A program made the translations under genes and the position numbers. This document shows, in pieces, positions 1-9,980 of a DNA stretch of 37,051 bases. The stretch is from Sphingobacteriaceae bacterium (lineage in GTDB: Bacteria > Bacteroidota > Bacteroidia > B-17B0 > Aurantibacillaceae). The DNA lies in contig JADJMM010000022.1 in assembly GCA_016709575.1 (NCBI GenBank), positions 1 through 37,051 on the forward strand. Direction: 5' to 3'. Numbering within the stretch: position 1 is the first letter of the stretch; every line of letters begins with the position of its first letter. The notes beneath the pieces were generated by a model. It made no database searches. It was not told the origin of the DNA and worked only from the letters and a program-made list of their open reading frames with translations.

Positions 1-1196
1 TAGGCGTTGTTATAAAGTACTGCCTGATGGAACAAACTATTCAGTATTAATGAATTTTACAGGAGCTATCAATGGTAGTCGACCAGAAGGATCATTACAT
101 ATGACGGAACTTATTTGTATGTGGCATGACTTCAACTGGTGGTACAAGCGATTTAGGGACTTTATTTAAAATAAAAACTGATGGACTAGTTACGTTAAAC
201 TGAAAGATTTTACTGGCACCTTAAATGGAAGTACATTAAAAGGTACTCTTATTTATGATGGAACATTTCTTTACGGAATAACTTCCTTGGGTAGCGCTTG
301 GGGTCAGGTGATATTTTAAAATAAAACCTGATGGGAACTGGATATACAAATTTATATGGCTTTAATACAAGTATTGGCCTTGGATTTAAAAGGCTCTCTT
401 TGTACTGATGGAACACATTTATATGGAATGACGACGATAGTGTTGGTTTTAAGTAACAAAGGTAATTATATTTAAAATATTGCCCGTAGGTACGGGGTTT
501 AGCACATTGCTTAATTTTAATGGTGCATTGAATGGTGCTAATCCACTTGGGTCATTAACGTTTGATGGAACGTATTTATATGGAATGACAGAAAATGGCG
601 GCTCTTCAGGTAGCGGTGTTATTTTAAATACTTCCTAATGGAACTGGTTATATTAAACTAAATGATTTACTGGTATCATAAATAGTAGCCAATCCAAAGG
701 CTCACTAATTTTTAATGGAACATTACTTTACGGTATGACAAGAACTGCGGCTCATCAAACTCAGGAACTATTTTAATATAACTCCTAGTGGAACTTATAC
801 TAAACTTTGGAACTTCACAGGTGGCACGGGCGGTTTTCTAGAGGTCACTTTATTTAAATGGAGGTGATTTATATGGTATGACTACAAGTGGCGGACCGAT
901 AGGCGCAGCAAATGGCACTATATTTAAGTATCAACTTATAACTACGGACATAAATGAAACTAATTTCGCAAATTCCTTTTTAATATCCCCTAATCCATCA
1001 AATGGACAAATAACAATTAAAGTGGCTGAAATTACAGGCAGTTGTGACTTATCAGTTCATAATTTACTTGCTGAATTAGTGTTTTGGGAAACAATAAAAG
1101 AAATCAACTGGTATTAATTGAAACTTAAAAAACTAGCTTATATTTGTTTCCTTGGACAACAAGGACAAAGCAATTAGGAAAATTATTGTAGAGTAA
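1..1196 (+). CDS. Secreted GloVer-type repeat protein with T9SS sorting domain (5' partial, frameshifted)
   Basis: The 3' part of a gene that enters from the left edge. Reading across frames gives at least six copies of a unit of the form G-S-L-x-x-D-G-T-x-L-Y-G-M-T followed by G-x-I-F-K-I-x-P-x-G-T-G-Y. Units are spaced about 150 bp; the DGTxLYG cores lie near 101, 255, 407, 563, 714 and 856. This matches the TIGR03803 (GloVer) repeat, which is thought to form a propeller-like surface domain. From about 960 the protein has a type A T9SS C-terminal sorting domain (SPNPSNGQITIKV, then a final DNKDKAIRKIIVE), so it should cross the outer membrane by the type IX system. Several single-base indels break the frame; the true stop is the TAA at 1194-1196 in a different frame from the 878-1117 segment. 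The substrate or ligand is unknown. Confidence 0.75.
101..880 (+). repeat. Six tandem ~150-bp coding repeats (GloVer units)
   Basis: The core gatggaac-N6-tatatgga-like string recurs near 101, 255, 407, 563, 714 and 856, giving intervals of about 154, 152, 156, 151 and 142 bp. The copies are diverged at DNA level but conserved in encoded residues (DGTxLYGMT), as expected for protein-domain repeats and not for a DNA-level element. Confidence 0.75.
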
Positions 1197-1281
1197 TTAT
1201 CTGCAGTTAACACACGCTAGGGCAAACAGTTTTGGCGACACTTGGTCTTCCAATCAAACCGTTGCTTAGCGAAATCGTTAA

Positions 1282-2570
1282 TCAATAAAACTTCACTAAG
1301 TCTTCTGCTTTTTCTTCTTTTCGCTGCAGGAAAAAGAATGTTGTTTAAGATTAATCTGCAACCCGGTGAATTTGGATGTAAACTTAAATCTGTTGGAGGA
1401 TCCTCTACTCTATGCAAATAATCTTCTGGATCAAGACCACCATAAAATGTCCAAGTACCTTTACCGTGCTCTCCATGAATGTAACGCGCTTCATTAAATG
1501 CTTTTGAGATTCTCCCAATACTAAAACATTTTTCTTTACGTAATTTTTATTGAAGGCGACAGTTTGTCCCCAAAAAGCTTTTACTGTTGATTCGTGATTT
1601 TGATTCAACATAGTTGGAACAGGATCCCACTTCGCTGAGAAATCAAACAAAGTAAATACATCATTCTCTTTAGTCATACCATATTGTTGCTGACGGGTAT
1701 GATACGTATCGATGCTTGAAAATTCGTACTCTAAAGGATTTGGCGTTAATTTATATTTTCAAAAGCATAACCTTTCGAGAAATCAATTTTGGTACATTCA
1801 TGTTCGGTTTGGCTGCATCGTGGTCATACATTTCGGCACAAATATCAATTCCTTCGGCTGCTAAAGCAATATCATAACTGCTAAGCACTACACATGGCGA
1901 ATAAAATCCACCACCAAAAACGTATTCATTTATTTTTTTGCAACCGCTAATTTTAGTTGCCAGATACTTTAGAAAACCCAAATTTCTTAGCTACGGTTCA
2001 TTCTCCTTAACTTCTGCCTGATACCAAGCGTGATGTTTGAACTGCGCATAAAAACGACCATATTGTCCTGTAAAATCTTCATGATGCAAATGCAACCAAT
2101 CGTATTCAGACAATTTTCCGTTGAGTAATTCTTCATCATAAATTAAATCATAAGGAATCTCAGCATACACTTACACTAAAGTAACGGCATCATCCCAGGG
2201 TTGTTTGTTTTTGGGGAATACACAGCAACACACGTGGTGCTTTTCTGGTTTAATTGCATCTTGATTTACGGAAGGATTCGCGATGTCGGCAAGAATTGCA
2301 TTGATTGTGCGTCCGAAATAATTTCGTAGCTAACACCACGTATTAAACATTCGTTACTCACCGGTTTCGCATTCGGAATCTAAAACTTCCACCACGGTAA
2401 TTTAAAAGCCATTGAATTTCTAATTCACCCTTTAAAGCCCAATATGCAATGCCATAAGCTTTCAAATGATTTTTCTGGGTTTCATCCATTGGTATTAGAA
2501 TGTAACTTGCCTTTAAGTTTTGAAGTCCTAAAACAATACAGAAAAGAATATAAAAGTGATTTACGCACGA
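1282..2570 (-). CDS. Secreted Bacteroidota protein commonly labelled asparagine synthetase B (frameshifted)
   Basis: Pieces on the minus strand assemble into one protein of about 420 residues. The N-terminus has a hydrophobic signal-like stretch (FCIVLGLQNLKASYILIPMD), then DETQKNHLKAYGIAYW. The middle contains FGGGFYSPCVVLSSYDIALAAEGIDICAEM, and the C-terminus contains GKGTWTFYGGLDPEDY, DPPTDLSLHPNSPG and RLILNNILFPAAKRRK. From memory this matches a conserved Bacteroidota family annotated asparagine synthetase B. I see neither the N-terminal Cys nucleophile of glutaminases nor an ATP-pyrophosphatase loop, so that name is doubtful and the biochemical role is open. The DPEDY and HPNSPG parts resemble glutamine-amidotransferase-like/ThuA-type extracellular folds only loosely. 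At least six indels interrupt the frame. The start is near 2568 (no clean ATG) and the likely stop is TGA at 1282-1284 after a frameshift. Confidence 0.6.
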
Positions 2571-2656
2571 ACTAAAATTACAAAATTAAAGTGTGTATTC
2601 AGGCCTTTTCAGGAATTTTAACAGCTGTATCCTTTATATAGCTTAAGCGTTACAAT

Positions 2657-2686
2657 TTTGTGATTATAATAAATTATGTATCTTTA
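2657..2686 (+). promoter_or_regulatory. Bacteroidota-type promoter for the small protein at 2692
   Basis: TTTG at 2657-2660, 18 nt, then TATCTTTA at 2679-2686, close to the TTTG-N17-23-TAnnTTTG consensus. The ATG follows 5 nt later. Confidence 0.45.
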
Positions 2687-2691
2687 ATACT

Positions 2692-2821
2692 ATGAAAAAA
2701 ATCAGCCAAGCTTTTGCCATCTTTTTATCTTGTTCGAATTATAGCAACAGATTGCGCGTACCGTAAAGATTGCGGTGGTCGCCGTAAAGAAAATCAAAAC
2801 CAATATGGGTGGATATATGTA
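2692..2821 (+). CDS. Small lipoprotein-like hypothetical protein (frameshifted)
   Basis: An ATG at 2692 begins MKKISQAFAIFL, a short basic then hydrophobic leader. After a frameshift it continues ATDCAYRKDCGGRRK, and after a second one KIKTNMGGYM followed by a stop at 2819-2821, about 43 residues in all. The Cys after the leader and the C-terminal MGGYM resemble small Bacteroidota peptides of unknown role. It is convergent with recR, whose stop lies 6 nt away. Because it is so short and needs two frame corrections, it is only a moderate-confidence gene. Confidence 0.45.
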
Positions 2822-2827
2822 GTTAAA

Positions 2828-3430
2828 CTACTTCACTGTAAAAGCAGAGAAAGGTTGACGGTTGGTAATAGAACGACCAAGTGTAGCTTCATCGGCGTAT
2901 TCTAATTCATCTCCAACAGCAACAACGCGGGCAATTGCTGATAAATTAACATTGTGTGGTGCTAATTTGCGGTAAATATAAAACGAAGTGGTTTCCCCTT
3001 CCATAGTTGCATTCAAAGCCAGAATAACTTCTTTAATAACACCTTTCAGCCATTCTGGTATTTAAGGTTTCAATATTTAAATGTCCTGCCCTCCTTCCAT
3101 TGGAGAAATTAATCCGCCTAAAACGTGATACAAGCCTTATATAAACCAGTATTTTCAATGGCCATTACATCTCTGTAATCTTGCACAACACAAAGTAAAG
3201 TTTGGTCACGAACCGGGTTAAGTACAAATTTCAGGAAGTGCTTTCGGAAATATTATGGCACTTATCACAAAACTTTAAATCCGTTTTTAATTGCTTTATG
3301 ATTTGAGCTAATTGTTCGGTATCATCTTGTAATTAAATGCAACACATAACGCAAAGCTGTTTTTACCAACACCCGGTAATTGGGCAAAAGTATCAACGGC
3401 TTGTTCTATTGCTTTGGAGCTGAATTGCAT
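2828..3430 (-). CDS. recR: Recombination mediator RecR (frameshifted)
   Basis: RecR works with RecF/RecO to load RecA on gapped DNA. Reading from ATG 3430 gives MQFSSKAIEQAVDTFAQLPGVGKK, the helix-hairpin-helix region. A zinc-finger segment follows (LKFCDKCHNISEST...EICVNPVRD), then the Toprim domain (LLCVVQDYRDVMAIENTG, GLISPMEG), then the clean C-terminal block NATMEGETTSFYIYRKL and VGDELEYADEATLGRSI. The length of about 200 residues is normal for the family. At least four indels break the frame, consistent with sequence error, since every conserved block is present in order. The start is fixed by the conserved MQFSS-type N-terminus and by a TAAATTTGC promoter box 4 nt upstream of it. Confidence 0.9.
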
Positions 3431-3434
3431 TATG

Positions 3435-3443
3435 GCAAATTTA
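3435..3443 (-). promoter_or_regulatory. -7 box of recR (TAAATTTGC)
   Basis: On the minus strand TAAATTTGC lies only 4 nt before the recR ATG at 3430. That would place transcription initiation at or next to the start codon, i.e. a leaderless or nearly leaderless mRNA. Confidence 0.45.
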
Positions 3444-3583
3444 CTGCTTTAGCCCTTCTGATTGAATAGCCAAAGAGGCAAACTATTAACAATTATGAGA
3501 TTCGGAGTGTGAAGAAATACTTTATTTAACAAATAAACCAAGCTTATAATTCTTCATTTTTAATTCATAATTCTTAATTCAAA

Positions 3584-5061
3584 ATGTCGCCAGTACTTAT
3601 CATAAGTTTCATTGCTGTTTACTTTTGCTTTTTAATGAGCATCGCCTGGTACACTTCGCGCAAAAGCACAGCCGAATCTTATTTTTTAGGGAATAAAGCC
3701 TCGCCTTGGTACGCTGTTGCATTTGGGATGATTGGCGATTCGTTGAGTGGTGTTACTTATATTTCTGTACCCGGGAAAGTGGAACGGCGCATTTCTCCTA
3801 TCTACAATTGGTGATTGGATTTATTTTGTAGGGTATTTATCATTTCACACATCTTACTCCCATTTACTACAAACTCAATTTAACTTCCATCTACGAATAT
3901 TTAAAAAGTCGCTTTGGGAAGAACACCCAAAAAACAGGCGCCATGTTTTTTATTATCTCTCGCATTTTAGGGGCGGCCGGACGACTATATTTGGTAGCGG
4001 GAGTTATTCAATTATTTGTCTTCGATCAGTTTGAAACAGTTCACGTGCCGTTTTGGGTAAGTGTTTCTGTTATTTTGGGATTAATGTTATTATACACTTA
4101 CAGAGGTGGGATTAAAACTTTAGTTTGGACGGATACTTTTCAATCACTGTTTTTGGTTTTAGGTGTTGTTTTATCAGTTGTAGCTATCATTAGCAAATTA
4201 GATATTTCTTTTACCGAAGCCGTTAGTAAAGTGACAAGTTCAGAATACACTGAAACATTTTTCTGGGATTGGAAAAATCAAATTTCTTCTTCAAAGAATT
4301 TTTAGGTGGGATTTTTATTGCTATGCATGACCGGTCTCGATCAAAACATGATGCAGAAAAATTTAAGCTGCAAAAGTTTAAGGCGAAGCTCAAAAAAATA
4401 TTTTTCTGGTTTAGTGTTATTATGGTGATAGTAACTATCATCTTCTTATCACTTGGCGCGCTACTTTACATTTATTACAATCAAAGCGGAATAATTCCGG
4501 TAAATGATTTAGGAAAAGTGATGAGTGACAAAGTCTTCCCGAATCTTGCTTTAAATCATTTGGGTGTTTTTGCGGGATTAGTTTTTATTATAAGGTTTAA
4601 CCGCGGCCACTTTCTCGAGTGCGGATAGTGTTTTAACTACCCTTACCACTTCTTTTTATATTGATATTTTAGAATACGACCGTAACGAAACATTAAACGA
4701 AGAACAAAACGTAAACGCCACACTACTATTCACATTTTATTTGCTGTGTTATTGTGGTTAGTGATTCTGGTATTCCATGCTCTAAAATCAAAAAAGCAAT
4801 TATCGATACAATTTTAATGTTGGCGGGTTATACTTACGGTCCACTGTTAGGTTTATTTGCTTTAGGGTTATTCACCAAAGTAAACTTGAACGACAAACTC
4901 GTACCAATAATTTGTTTAGTAGCGCCGGTTGTACTTATTTGCTCGCTAATAATTTTAAGTTTATTTTGGGAGAATATCAGATAGGAAACGAGTTAATTCT
5001 GATAAACGCTATCATTACAATTGCTTTACTAAGCTCAATCCAAAAAAGAAGATTGGTTTAG
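3584..5061 (+). CDS. Sodium:solute symporter family protein (frameshifted)
   Basis: The ATG at 3584 gives MSPVLIISFIAVYFCFLMSIAWYTSRKSTAESYFLG, typical of the SSS (SLC5-like) family: TM1 and the YFLGNKAS segment, then WYAVAFGMIGDSLSGVTYISVPG in TM2. Later blocks include FFIISRILGAAGRLYLVAGVIQ, LLYTYRGGIKTLVWTD, a GLDQNMMQKNLS segment, ATFSSADSVLTTLTTSFYID (the conserved TM9 SSADS/T region contributing to Na+ binding), and TILMLAGYTYGPLLGLFALGLF. The assembled length is about 490 residues with 12-13 membrane segments. At least seven indels split the frame. The stop is the TAG at 5059-5061 after SSIQKRRLV. The substrate cannot be deduced. The 3' end overlaps the convergent GT2 gene. Confidence 0.85.
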
Positions 5062-6069
5062 TTCCGAAAAAGAATTTTTCTTACGGATAAAATGTTCTAA
5101 AACTACATTTCCATTATACGCTTTCCCCATCGAGAATTTAAATTTAGGATGTTGTTTAGCTTGCTTACGCTTTGCAAGAGTTTTAGACAACCAACTATAA
5201 AACGCAAAATGCGCTCGGATAACAGCAAAAAAATGTTTGGGCTGACCGTCTAACAAAACTTAAAAGCAGCAACGCCATCCAAAATCATCCGGAAAATGAT
5301 TTTAAAAATAAAAAACCGGACGATGCGTTTTTGTAAGTGTAGTTAAATTATTTCTAAAATTTAAAAATGTTTTTCTCGGGCTTAATTTATTTAAAGTTCC
5401 TCCTCCCACATGACATATACACTTTTGATGGTTCTACATAAATTTGATATCCAATGGTTTTCATTCGCCAACACAAATCAATTTCTTCCATGTGAGCAAA
5501 ATAATCTCCATCAAATCCACCTACTTTCCAAAACGCCTCAGCTCTTACAAACATACATGCTCCTGTTGACCAAAATACCTCAACTGCATCATTGTATTGT
5601 CCTTCATCCTCTTCTAATACATTAAATATTCTGCCTCTACAAAATGGATAACCATATTTATCCATATATCCACCAGCCGCACCAGCGTATTCAAATTTAC
5701 TTGGATGATTATAATCTAAAATTTTTGGGTTGGCAAGCAGCAATTTTTAAATTTCATCCATTAATTTAATAACGGGTTCTAACCAATTTTCGGTTACCTC
5801 AACATCCGAATTTAAAAGACATAATACTCCGCTTTTACTTGTTTTAAAGCTAAATTATAACCTGTAGCAAAGCCATCATTTGAAGGATTTAAAATTAGAC
5901 ACTTGAGGAAATTCGTTTTTAAAAAGCAACGATCGTCACCTGAAGATTGATTATCCGCAACAATAATTTGTGACCAGAAGAATATTGTATAACCGTAGGT
6001 AAGAATTTTTCTAAAAAAGACTTTCCATTCCAATTTAAAATAACAACCGCTACTTTACTACTCTGACAT
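5035..6069 (-). CDS. Family 2 glycosyltransferase (frameshifted)
   Basis: The protein begins MSE-SKVAVVILNWNGK, the classical GT2 nucleotide-binding start, and continues with IIVADNQSSGDD, NDGFATGYNLALKQVKAEYYV, LNSDVEVTENWLEP (the DxD region), GAAGGYMDKYGYPFCRGR, VFWSTGACMFVRAEAFWKVGGFD, FAHMEEIDLCWRMK and VYHVGGGTL. It ends in a basic C-terminal tail and is close to 340 residues. This architecture is the dTDP-rhamnosyl-transferase-like GT2 group found in cell-surface polysaccharide synthesis. The start is ATG 6067-6069, 3 nt after the stop of the GWxTD gene, so the two are one operon. About five indels are present. The donor and acceptor sugars are unknown. Confidence 0.85.
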
Positions 6070-6072
6070 AAA

Positions 6073-7513
6073 TTAGCGAGGATTATTAAAAAACTTATCA
6101 TCCGAATTATTTCCATAAAACGTCTTAGGTTTAGTAGCATCTAATCGATTAGTTTGTTGCGAACACTAATCTTAATCGCCAACGTTCATCATACATTTCT
6201 CCTCTCACATCGCTATGAATTAATTTATAGCAATCATCAGCAATCATAAAATTTGCAAAATAAATTTTTATTAGTAAAAAACGTTTCGTTGTTTTATCAT
6301 AAATGCGGTAATATTGCCAAATTTCATAAGGATATGTTTCAGGTTCGCTATTTACTTGATTACGTTGATCAGGTTTACCATATTGTAAATACATACGGCC
6401 TCTATCTGTATAATATCCTTTTTGTTTTCCACATTTTAAAAGAGCATTAGTTTCTAAAACTAATTTATAGTATGGTACCATAACCAATTTGTAAGGCATC
6501 AATGTATCAGCGGTTGGCTTTTCCAATAACCAACAATGTAATATTCAATTGGATCTTTTTTTTATTTGAACTCCCTGCCATTCTCTTTCAAAAGACGATA
6601 CTGGCCATAAACATTCTACAAACTGTTTTAATGAATCAGTGCTTTGAACTGAATTAAAAAATTCCTCTACTGTTTTATACTTTGAATCAAACCTATTGGT
6701 TTGCAATACTATTCTTCCTTTGAAAAAACCATTTTTTTGAGATTGAACAATTCTAGATCTTTTATTTCAATCACCAAATTATAATTTCCGGTTGGTAAAT
6801 TGATATATCAAATTGAGCTAATAAAGGATTATACGATTAGCTGTTTGTTTTTGGAAACCGCCAACCCTTCAGCTTGTTTTTGTAAGTTTTCTCCATTCTC
6901 AACATAGTACGCATAAACAAATTTTGAGCCTTTTCCAATAACTGTATCAAGTTATAAGTTTCATATAAAATTCAATGCGTTTTGTGTTTTAGGAAAGTAA
7001 TTAATGTTATATGGTATTAAATCATACCCATTTTTAGTTAACAAAGATTGAGTGTTTGACTTGGAAAATGATTCTAAAATTTGAATATTAGAATTATAAA
7101 CTTTGTTATCTCTATTTAAAGCGATAGTGATTTTTTCGGCGTGAATTGATTTTTTTTCAGGGTTCGCATTATCGGTAACCACTAACTCCAATGTATATTG
7201 TCCGTTATCTAACGAAAAACGCTGATTATCAATAAAAAAGGAGATATGTAAAGTATCGATAGCAAGAGGACTCATTAAATTATATTTAGATTCTTTCACT
7301 ATATCTTCCCTTTTTAGTATTTTCCAGAAATATTAACGTTAGCTTGATCCTCATTACAGGTGAAAACTTCACAGGTTACCTGAAATCGTTAGATAAGTCT
7401 CTAAATAAGGATTGTTGCCTGTATTAAATACCCCGTAATTAAAATAAACGGTAATGTTACCGAGAAAACAGTATTAGATAATAAAACTGTGATAAAAAAA
7501 GAAATTGTCGCAT
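6073..7513 (-). CDS. GWxTD domain-containing secreted protein (frameshifted)
   Basis: The ATG at 7511-7513 gives MRQFLFLSQFYYLILFSVTLPF, a signal-peptide-like leader. A beta-rich middle follows (MSPLAIDTLHISFFIDNQRFSLDNGQYTLELVVTD, then KITIALNRDNKVYNSNIQILESF). The C-terminal domain contains GYYTDRGRMYLQYGKPDQRNQVNSEPE, YPYEIWQYY, FANFMIADDCYKLIHSDVRGEMYDERWR and finally NNSDDLFNNPR. This is the GWxTD domain (TIGR04514) in a G-Y-Y-T-D-R-G form. The domain is common in Bacteroidota, but I know of no established biochemical function. Total length is about 480 residues. At least six indels interrupt it. It is followed directly by a GT2 glycosyltransferase, suggesting an envelope or surface-polysaccharide link by context only. 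Confidence 0.8.
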
Positions 7514-7581
7514 AGTTTTGATTTGCAAATAACTGTTGGGGATGTAATTTGTATTAAAGTTACAAAAATATTTTCTAAAAA

Positions 7582-7611
7582 TTTGTGGTATAAAAAAAAT
7601 TACTATTTTTG
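7582..7611 (+). promoter_or_regulatory. Bacteroidota-type promoter of tRNA-Ser
   Basis: TTTG at 7582-7585, an 18-nt spacer, then TATTTTTG (TAnnTTTG) at 7604-7611. The mature tRNA begins at 7619, i.e. 7 nt after the box. It is the cleanest match to the consensus in this window. Confidence 0.75.
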
Positions 7612-7618
7612 CCACTCC

Positions 7619-7707
7619 GGAGAAATGGCAGAGTGGTCGATTGCGGCAGTCTTGAAAACTGTTGAACCGTCAGGTTCCTCGGGGTTCGAATCCCTATTTC
7701 TCCGCCA
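7619..7707 (+). tRNA. tRNA-Ser (anticodon UGA)
   Basis: A complete cloverleaf is visible. The acceptor arm GGAGAAA (7619-7625) pairs with TTTCTCC (7697-7703), followed by discriminator G7704 and an encoded CCA (7705-7707). The anticodon stem GCAGT/ACTGT closes the loop CTTGAAA, giving anticodon TGA, which reads UCA. A long variable arm (GAACCGTCAGGTTC) marks class II serine tRNA. The T-arm GGGGTTCGAATCCC is canonical. It is flanked by its own promoter and terminator, so it is a single-gene unit. Confidence 0.97.
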
Positions 7708-7712
7708 GAGCA

Positions 7713-7749
7713 AAACAAAAAGTTCTGCAAATTGCGGGACTTTTTGTTT
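7713..7749 (+). terminator. Strong hairpin terminator after tRNA-Ser
   Basis: Arms 7713-7729 and 7733-7749 pair over 17 positions (two G-T wobbles near the loop) around a 3-nt AAT loop. The 3' arm carries a T5 run. It starts 6 nt after the tRNA CCA end. Confidence 0.8.
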
Positions 7750-7839
7750 ATCATATGTCTTAAGATTTAGTTCCAATAATATATCCTGACCTCCAAACAT
7801 CCAATACAACTTTGGTTTAGGTTTATTTCTGATTTTTTT

Positions 7840-7847
7840 TATATTTG
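7840..7847 (+). promoter_or_regulatory. Likely -7 box (TATATTTG) of the M43 protease gene
   Basis: TATATTTG ends 15 nt before ATG 7863. A TTTG lies at 7811-7814, but its 25-nt spacing is slightly longer than ideal, so only the -7 element is claimed. Confidence 0.4.
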
Positions 7848-7862
7848 GTTAAAATTAATTTC

Positions 7863-9978
7863 ATGAATAAACTTTATCCCTTTTTAGTTGTTTTCATTTT
7901 AATGAGCAGCATCGTCTTTTCTCAAAAAACAACCGAGAATTCTAATAAAGGATTTTGCGGAAGTTCAGAAATTGAACAGATAATAAATGAAAGGAATCCG
8001 GAAAATAAAAACACTATAGAAGAAATCCGGAATAATATTCGTGAATCACTTAAAAACAATCAGAAAAACGCTGCTACGCAATACACCATTCCTGTTGTAT
8101 TTCACATGATATACGATACCGTAACAAACCCAGGCGCAACTTTCACTGAGGATTCATCTCTTATTAAAGCGATTGATCAACTCAACAAAGATTTTGCAAG
8201 AAGTAATGCTGATACAAATAGCATCTCTCCCCTTTTTAAATCGCTTTACATTAACTCCGACATTGTTTTTATGCTGGCAAAAAAGGATCCAATGGGAAAT
8301 TGCACTTCCGGAATTGTTCACCATCAAAGTCCAAAAGGATTTTGGGATGTATCACAAGCTATATCTAATCCGTTATATAGCTCAGGAATTGTTTGGGATC
8401 CAACTAAATATTTGAATGTTCTTGTGCCGGGAATTTTAGTAAATATTCCTTTTGGTATGGGATCGGTTGTTGCCTATGCCAACTTTCCGGGAGTATATAC
8501 ATCCGGAGATTTACGTGATGTTATTACCGGTTACGATTTTAGTGGACGAATACTTACACATGAAGTTGGTCATTGGCTTGGATTACTTCATACTTTCGGT
8601 AATACTAATACACCGGGAATTACCTGCGGAGATGACGGTTTAGCCGATACGCCGACCACACTTGGACAATACGGGTGTCCTACGAGTGCAAGTGGCAACA
8701 CGTGTCATGTAAGTGGTACTTCAAATGTGGAAAATTTTATGAATTATTCAAATTGCCCTAAAAACTTCACAACCGACCAAACTAATTACATGCGCACTGC
8801 ATTAACATCAACCGTATCAGGAAGAGATAATCTTATTACAACTTCCAATCACACCTTTACTGCAATTAATTCAACTGTAACCTGTAGTCCGAATGCATTT
8901 TTCTTTTCTAACATAAAAAAGATTTGCGCAGGATCTTCTGTTGCATTTACAGCAGCCTGTGAAAATCCATTAGGCGGAACTCTACAATGGACCTTCTCTG
9001 GAGGAACACCTTCATTATCGTCGGTACCCAACCCAACAATTGCCTATAATACGCCCGGCACGTACATGGTTAAATTAAAAGTAACCACAGCTGCTGGTAC
9101 TGATAGTCTATTCAGAATGAATTATATTATTGTAAATAACGCGTCTCCGATTGTTACAAGTTTAATGGAAAGCTTCGATACTACTTCTTTTTCCTAATCC
9201 AATCTGGAATAACCCAATTGTTGCCGGTAATGGTAATAAATGGATGATAAATTCTTTAGCATCTGTTTCAGGAACAAATAGCGCCAAGGTTGTTAATACC
9301 CCAACAAGTGTTGCTACATCGGCTCTCGTTACCTATTCAAGAATTAATATTCCTGATGGCTCTTACATTACGCTTAAACATGCATATTCAGGCAGTTCGT
9401 CCACAACTGCTGAAGCTTTAAAACTCGAATTCTCTGAAGATTGTGGTCACACATGGATGCCAGGTCAATTTAAAGTTGGAACAAGTTTGTTGGGTACTTT
9501 AAGTAACACTAATATTATTACTACTTCGACTCCTAAACCTTTAAGTTTTGTTCCTACCTCAACAGAATGGAAAATTGATACAGTTTATAAACAAAATTAT
9601 ATAAATGACTTGCTTTTGGTTAGAGTTGTTTTTGAATCTAATAATATTTTTAGTTTAAAAGGCAGCGATATTTATATTGAGGATATAAATTTATTTACAC
9701 CTCTAAGCACCTCCATCAATAATTTCTCTTCTACGGAAAGTGAAGATATAAAACTGTTTCCTAATCCTACTTCAGGCATTGCAACTGTGAGTTCAGTAAA
9801 AATTATTAAAGAAATAATTCTAAGCGATATATTAGGTAGACAACTATTAAAAAACAGTACAGTTAATAGTAATCAATCCACAATTGAAACCTCGATGTTA
9901 AACGAAGGTGTTTATTTTATTACTATCACAAATAGTAATAACGAAACGTACATTAAGAAATTAGTTGTTTCGAAATAA
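7863..9978 (+). CDS. Secreted M43 (pappalysin-type) zinc metalloprotease with PKD and T9SS domains (one frameshift)
   Basis: The chosen start is ATG 7863 (MNKLYPFLVVFILMSSIVFSQ, a signal peptide ending at FSQ); the frame is also open from a TTG at 7845. Zinc-site motif HExxHxxGxxH is seen as HEVGHWLGLLH at about residues 233-243, followed by the Met-turn FMNYSNCP near residue 293, which defines peptidase family M43. A PKD-like domain (NTPGTYMVKLKV) spans about 350-430, then a jelly-roll-like region (HTWMPGQFKVGTS). The type A T9SS sorting domain (LFPNPTSGIATV to the final YIKKLVVSK) is at the end. A single extra T in the T run at about 9188-9192 creates a false stop at 9194-9196; corrected, the protein has about 705 residues. 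Likely an exported protease acting outside the cell. Confidence 0.9.
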
Positions 9979-9980
9979 AA

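Noticed and set aside
101..880. Regular ~150-bp spacing that could suggest a CRISPR-like or satellite array
   Set aside because: The repeats are long, diverged and protein-coding (DGTxLYGMT), with no short identical repeats or unique spacers.
1197..1281. Possible terminator between the convergent genes at the left end
   Set aside because: No stable hairpin with a T tail could be found, and the surrounding sequence is error-prone.
1..7513. Pseudogene island or recently decaying genomic region
   Set aside because: Essential recR and all conserved motifs are retained in order with only single-base indels, which fits sequencing error better than decay.
7505..7789. A 94-codon ORF on the + strand spanning the tRNA region
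   Set aside because: It reads straight through the tRNA-Ser and its terminator hairpin and has no protein-like features.
8173..8643. Extra + strand ORFs (80 and 63 codons) inside the M43 gene
   Set aside because: Out-of-frame shadows of the metalloprotease, with no start context or domain.
9180..9243. A gap between two secreted-protein genes at the end of the M43 protease
   Set aside because: Removing one T from the T run joins the frames as TTSFPNPIWNN, so there is one gene and the stop at 9194-9196 is spurious.
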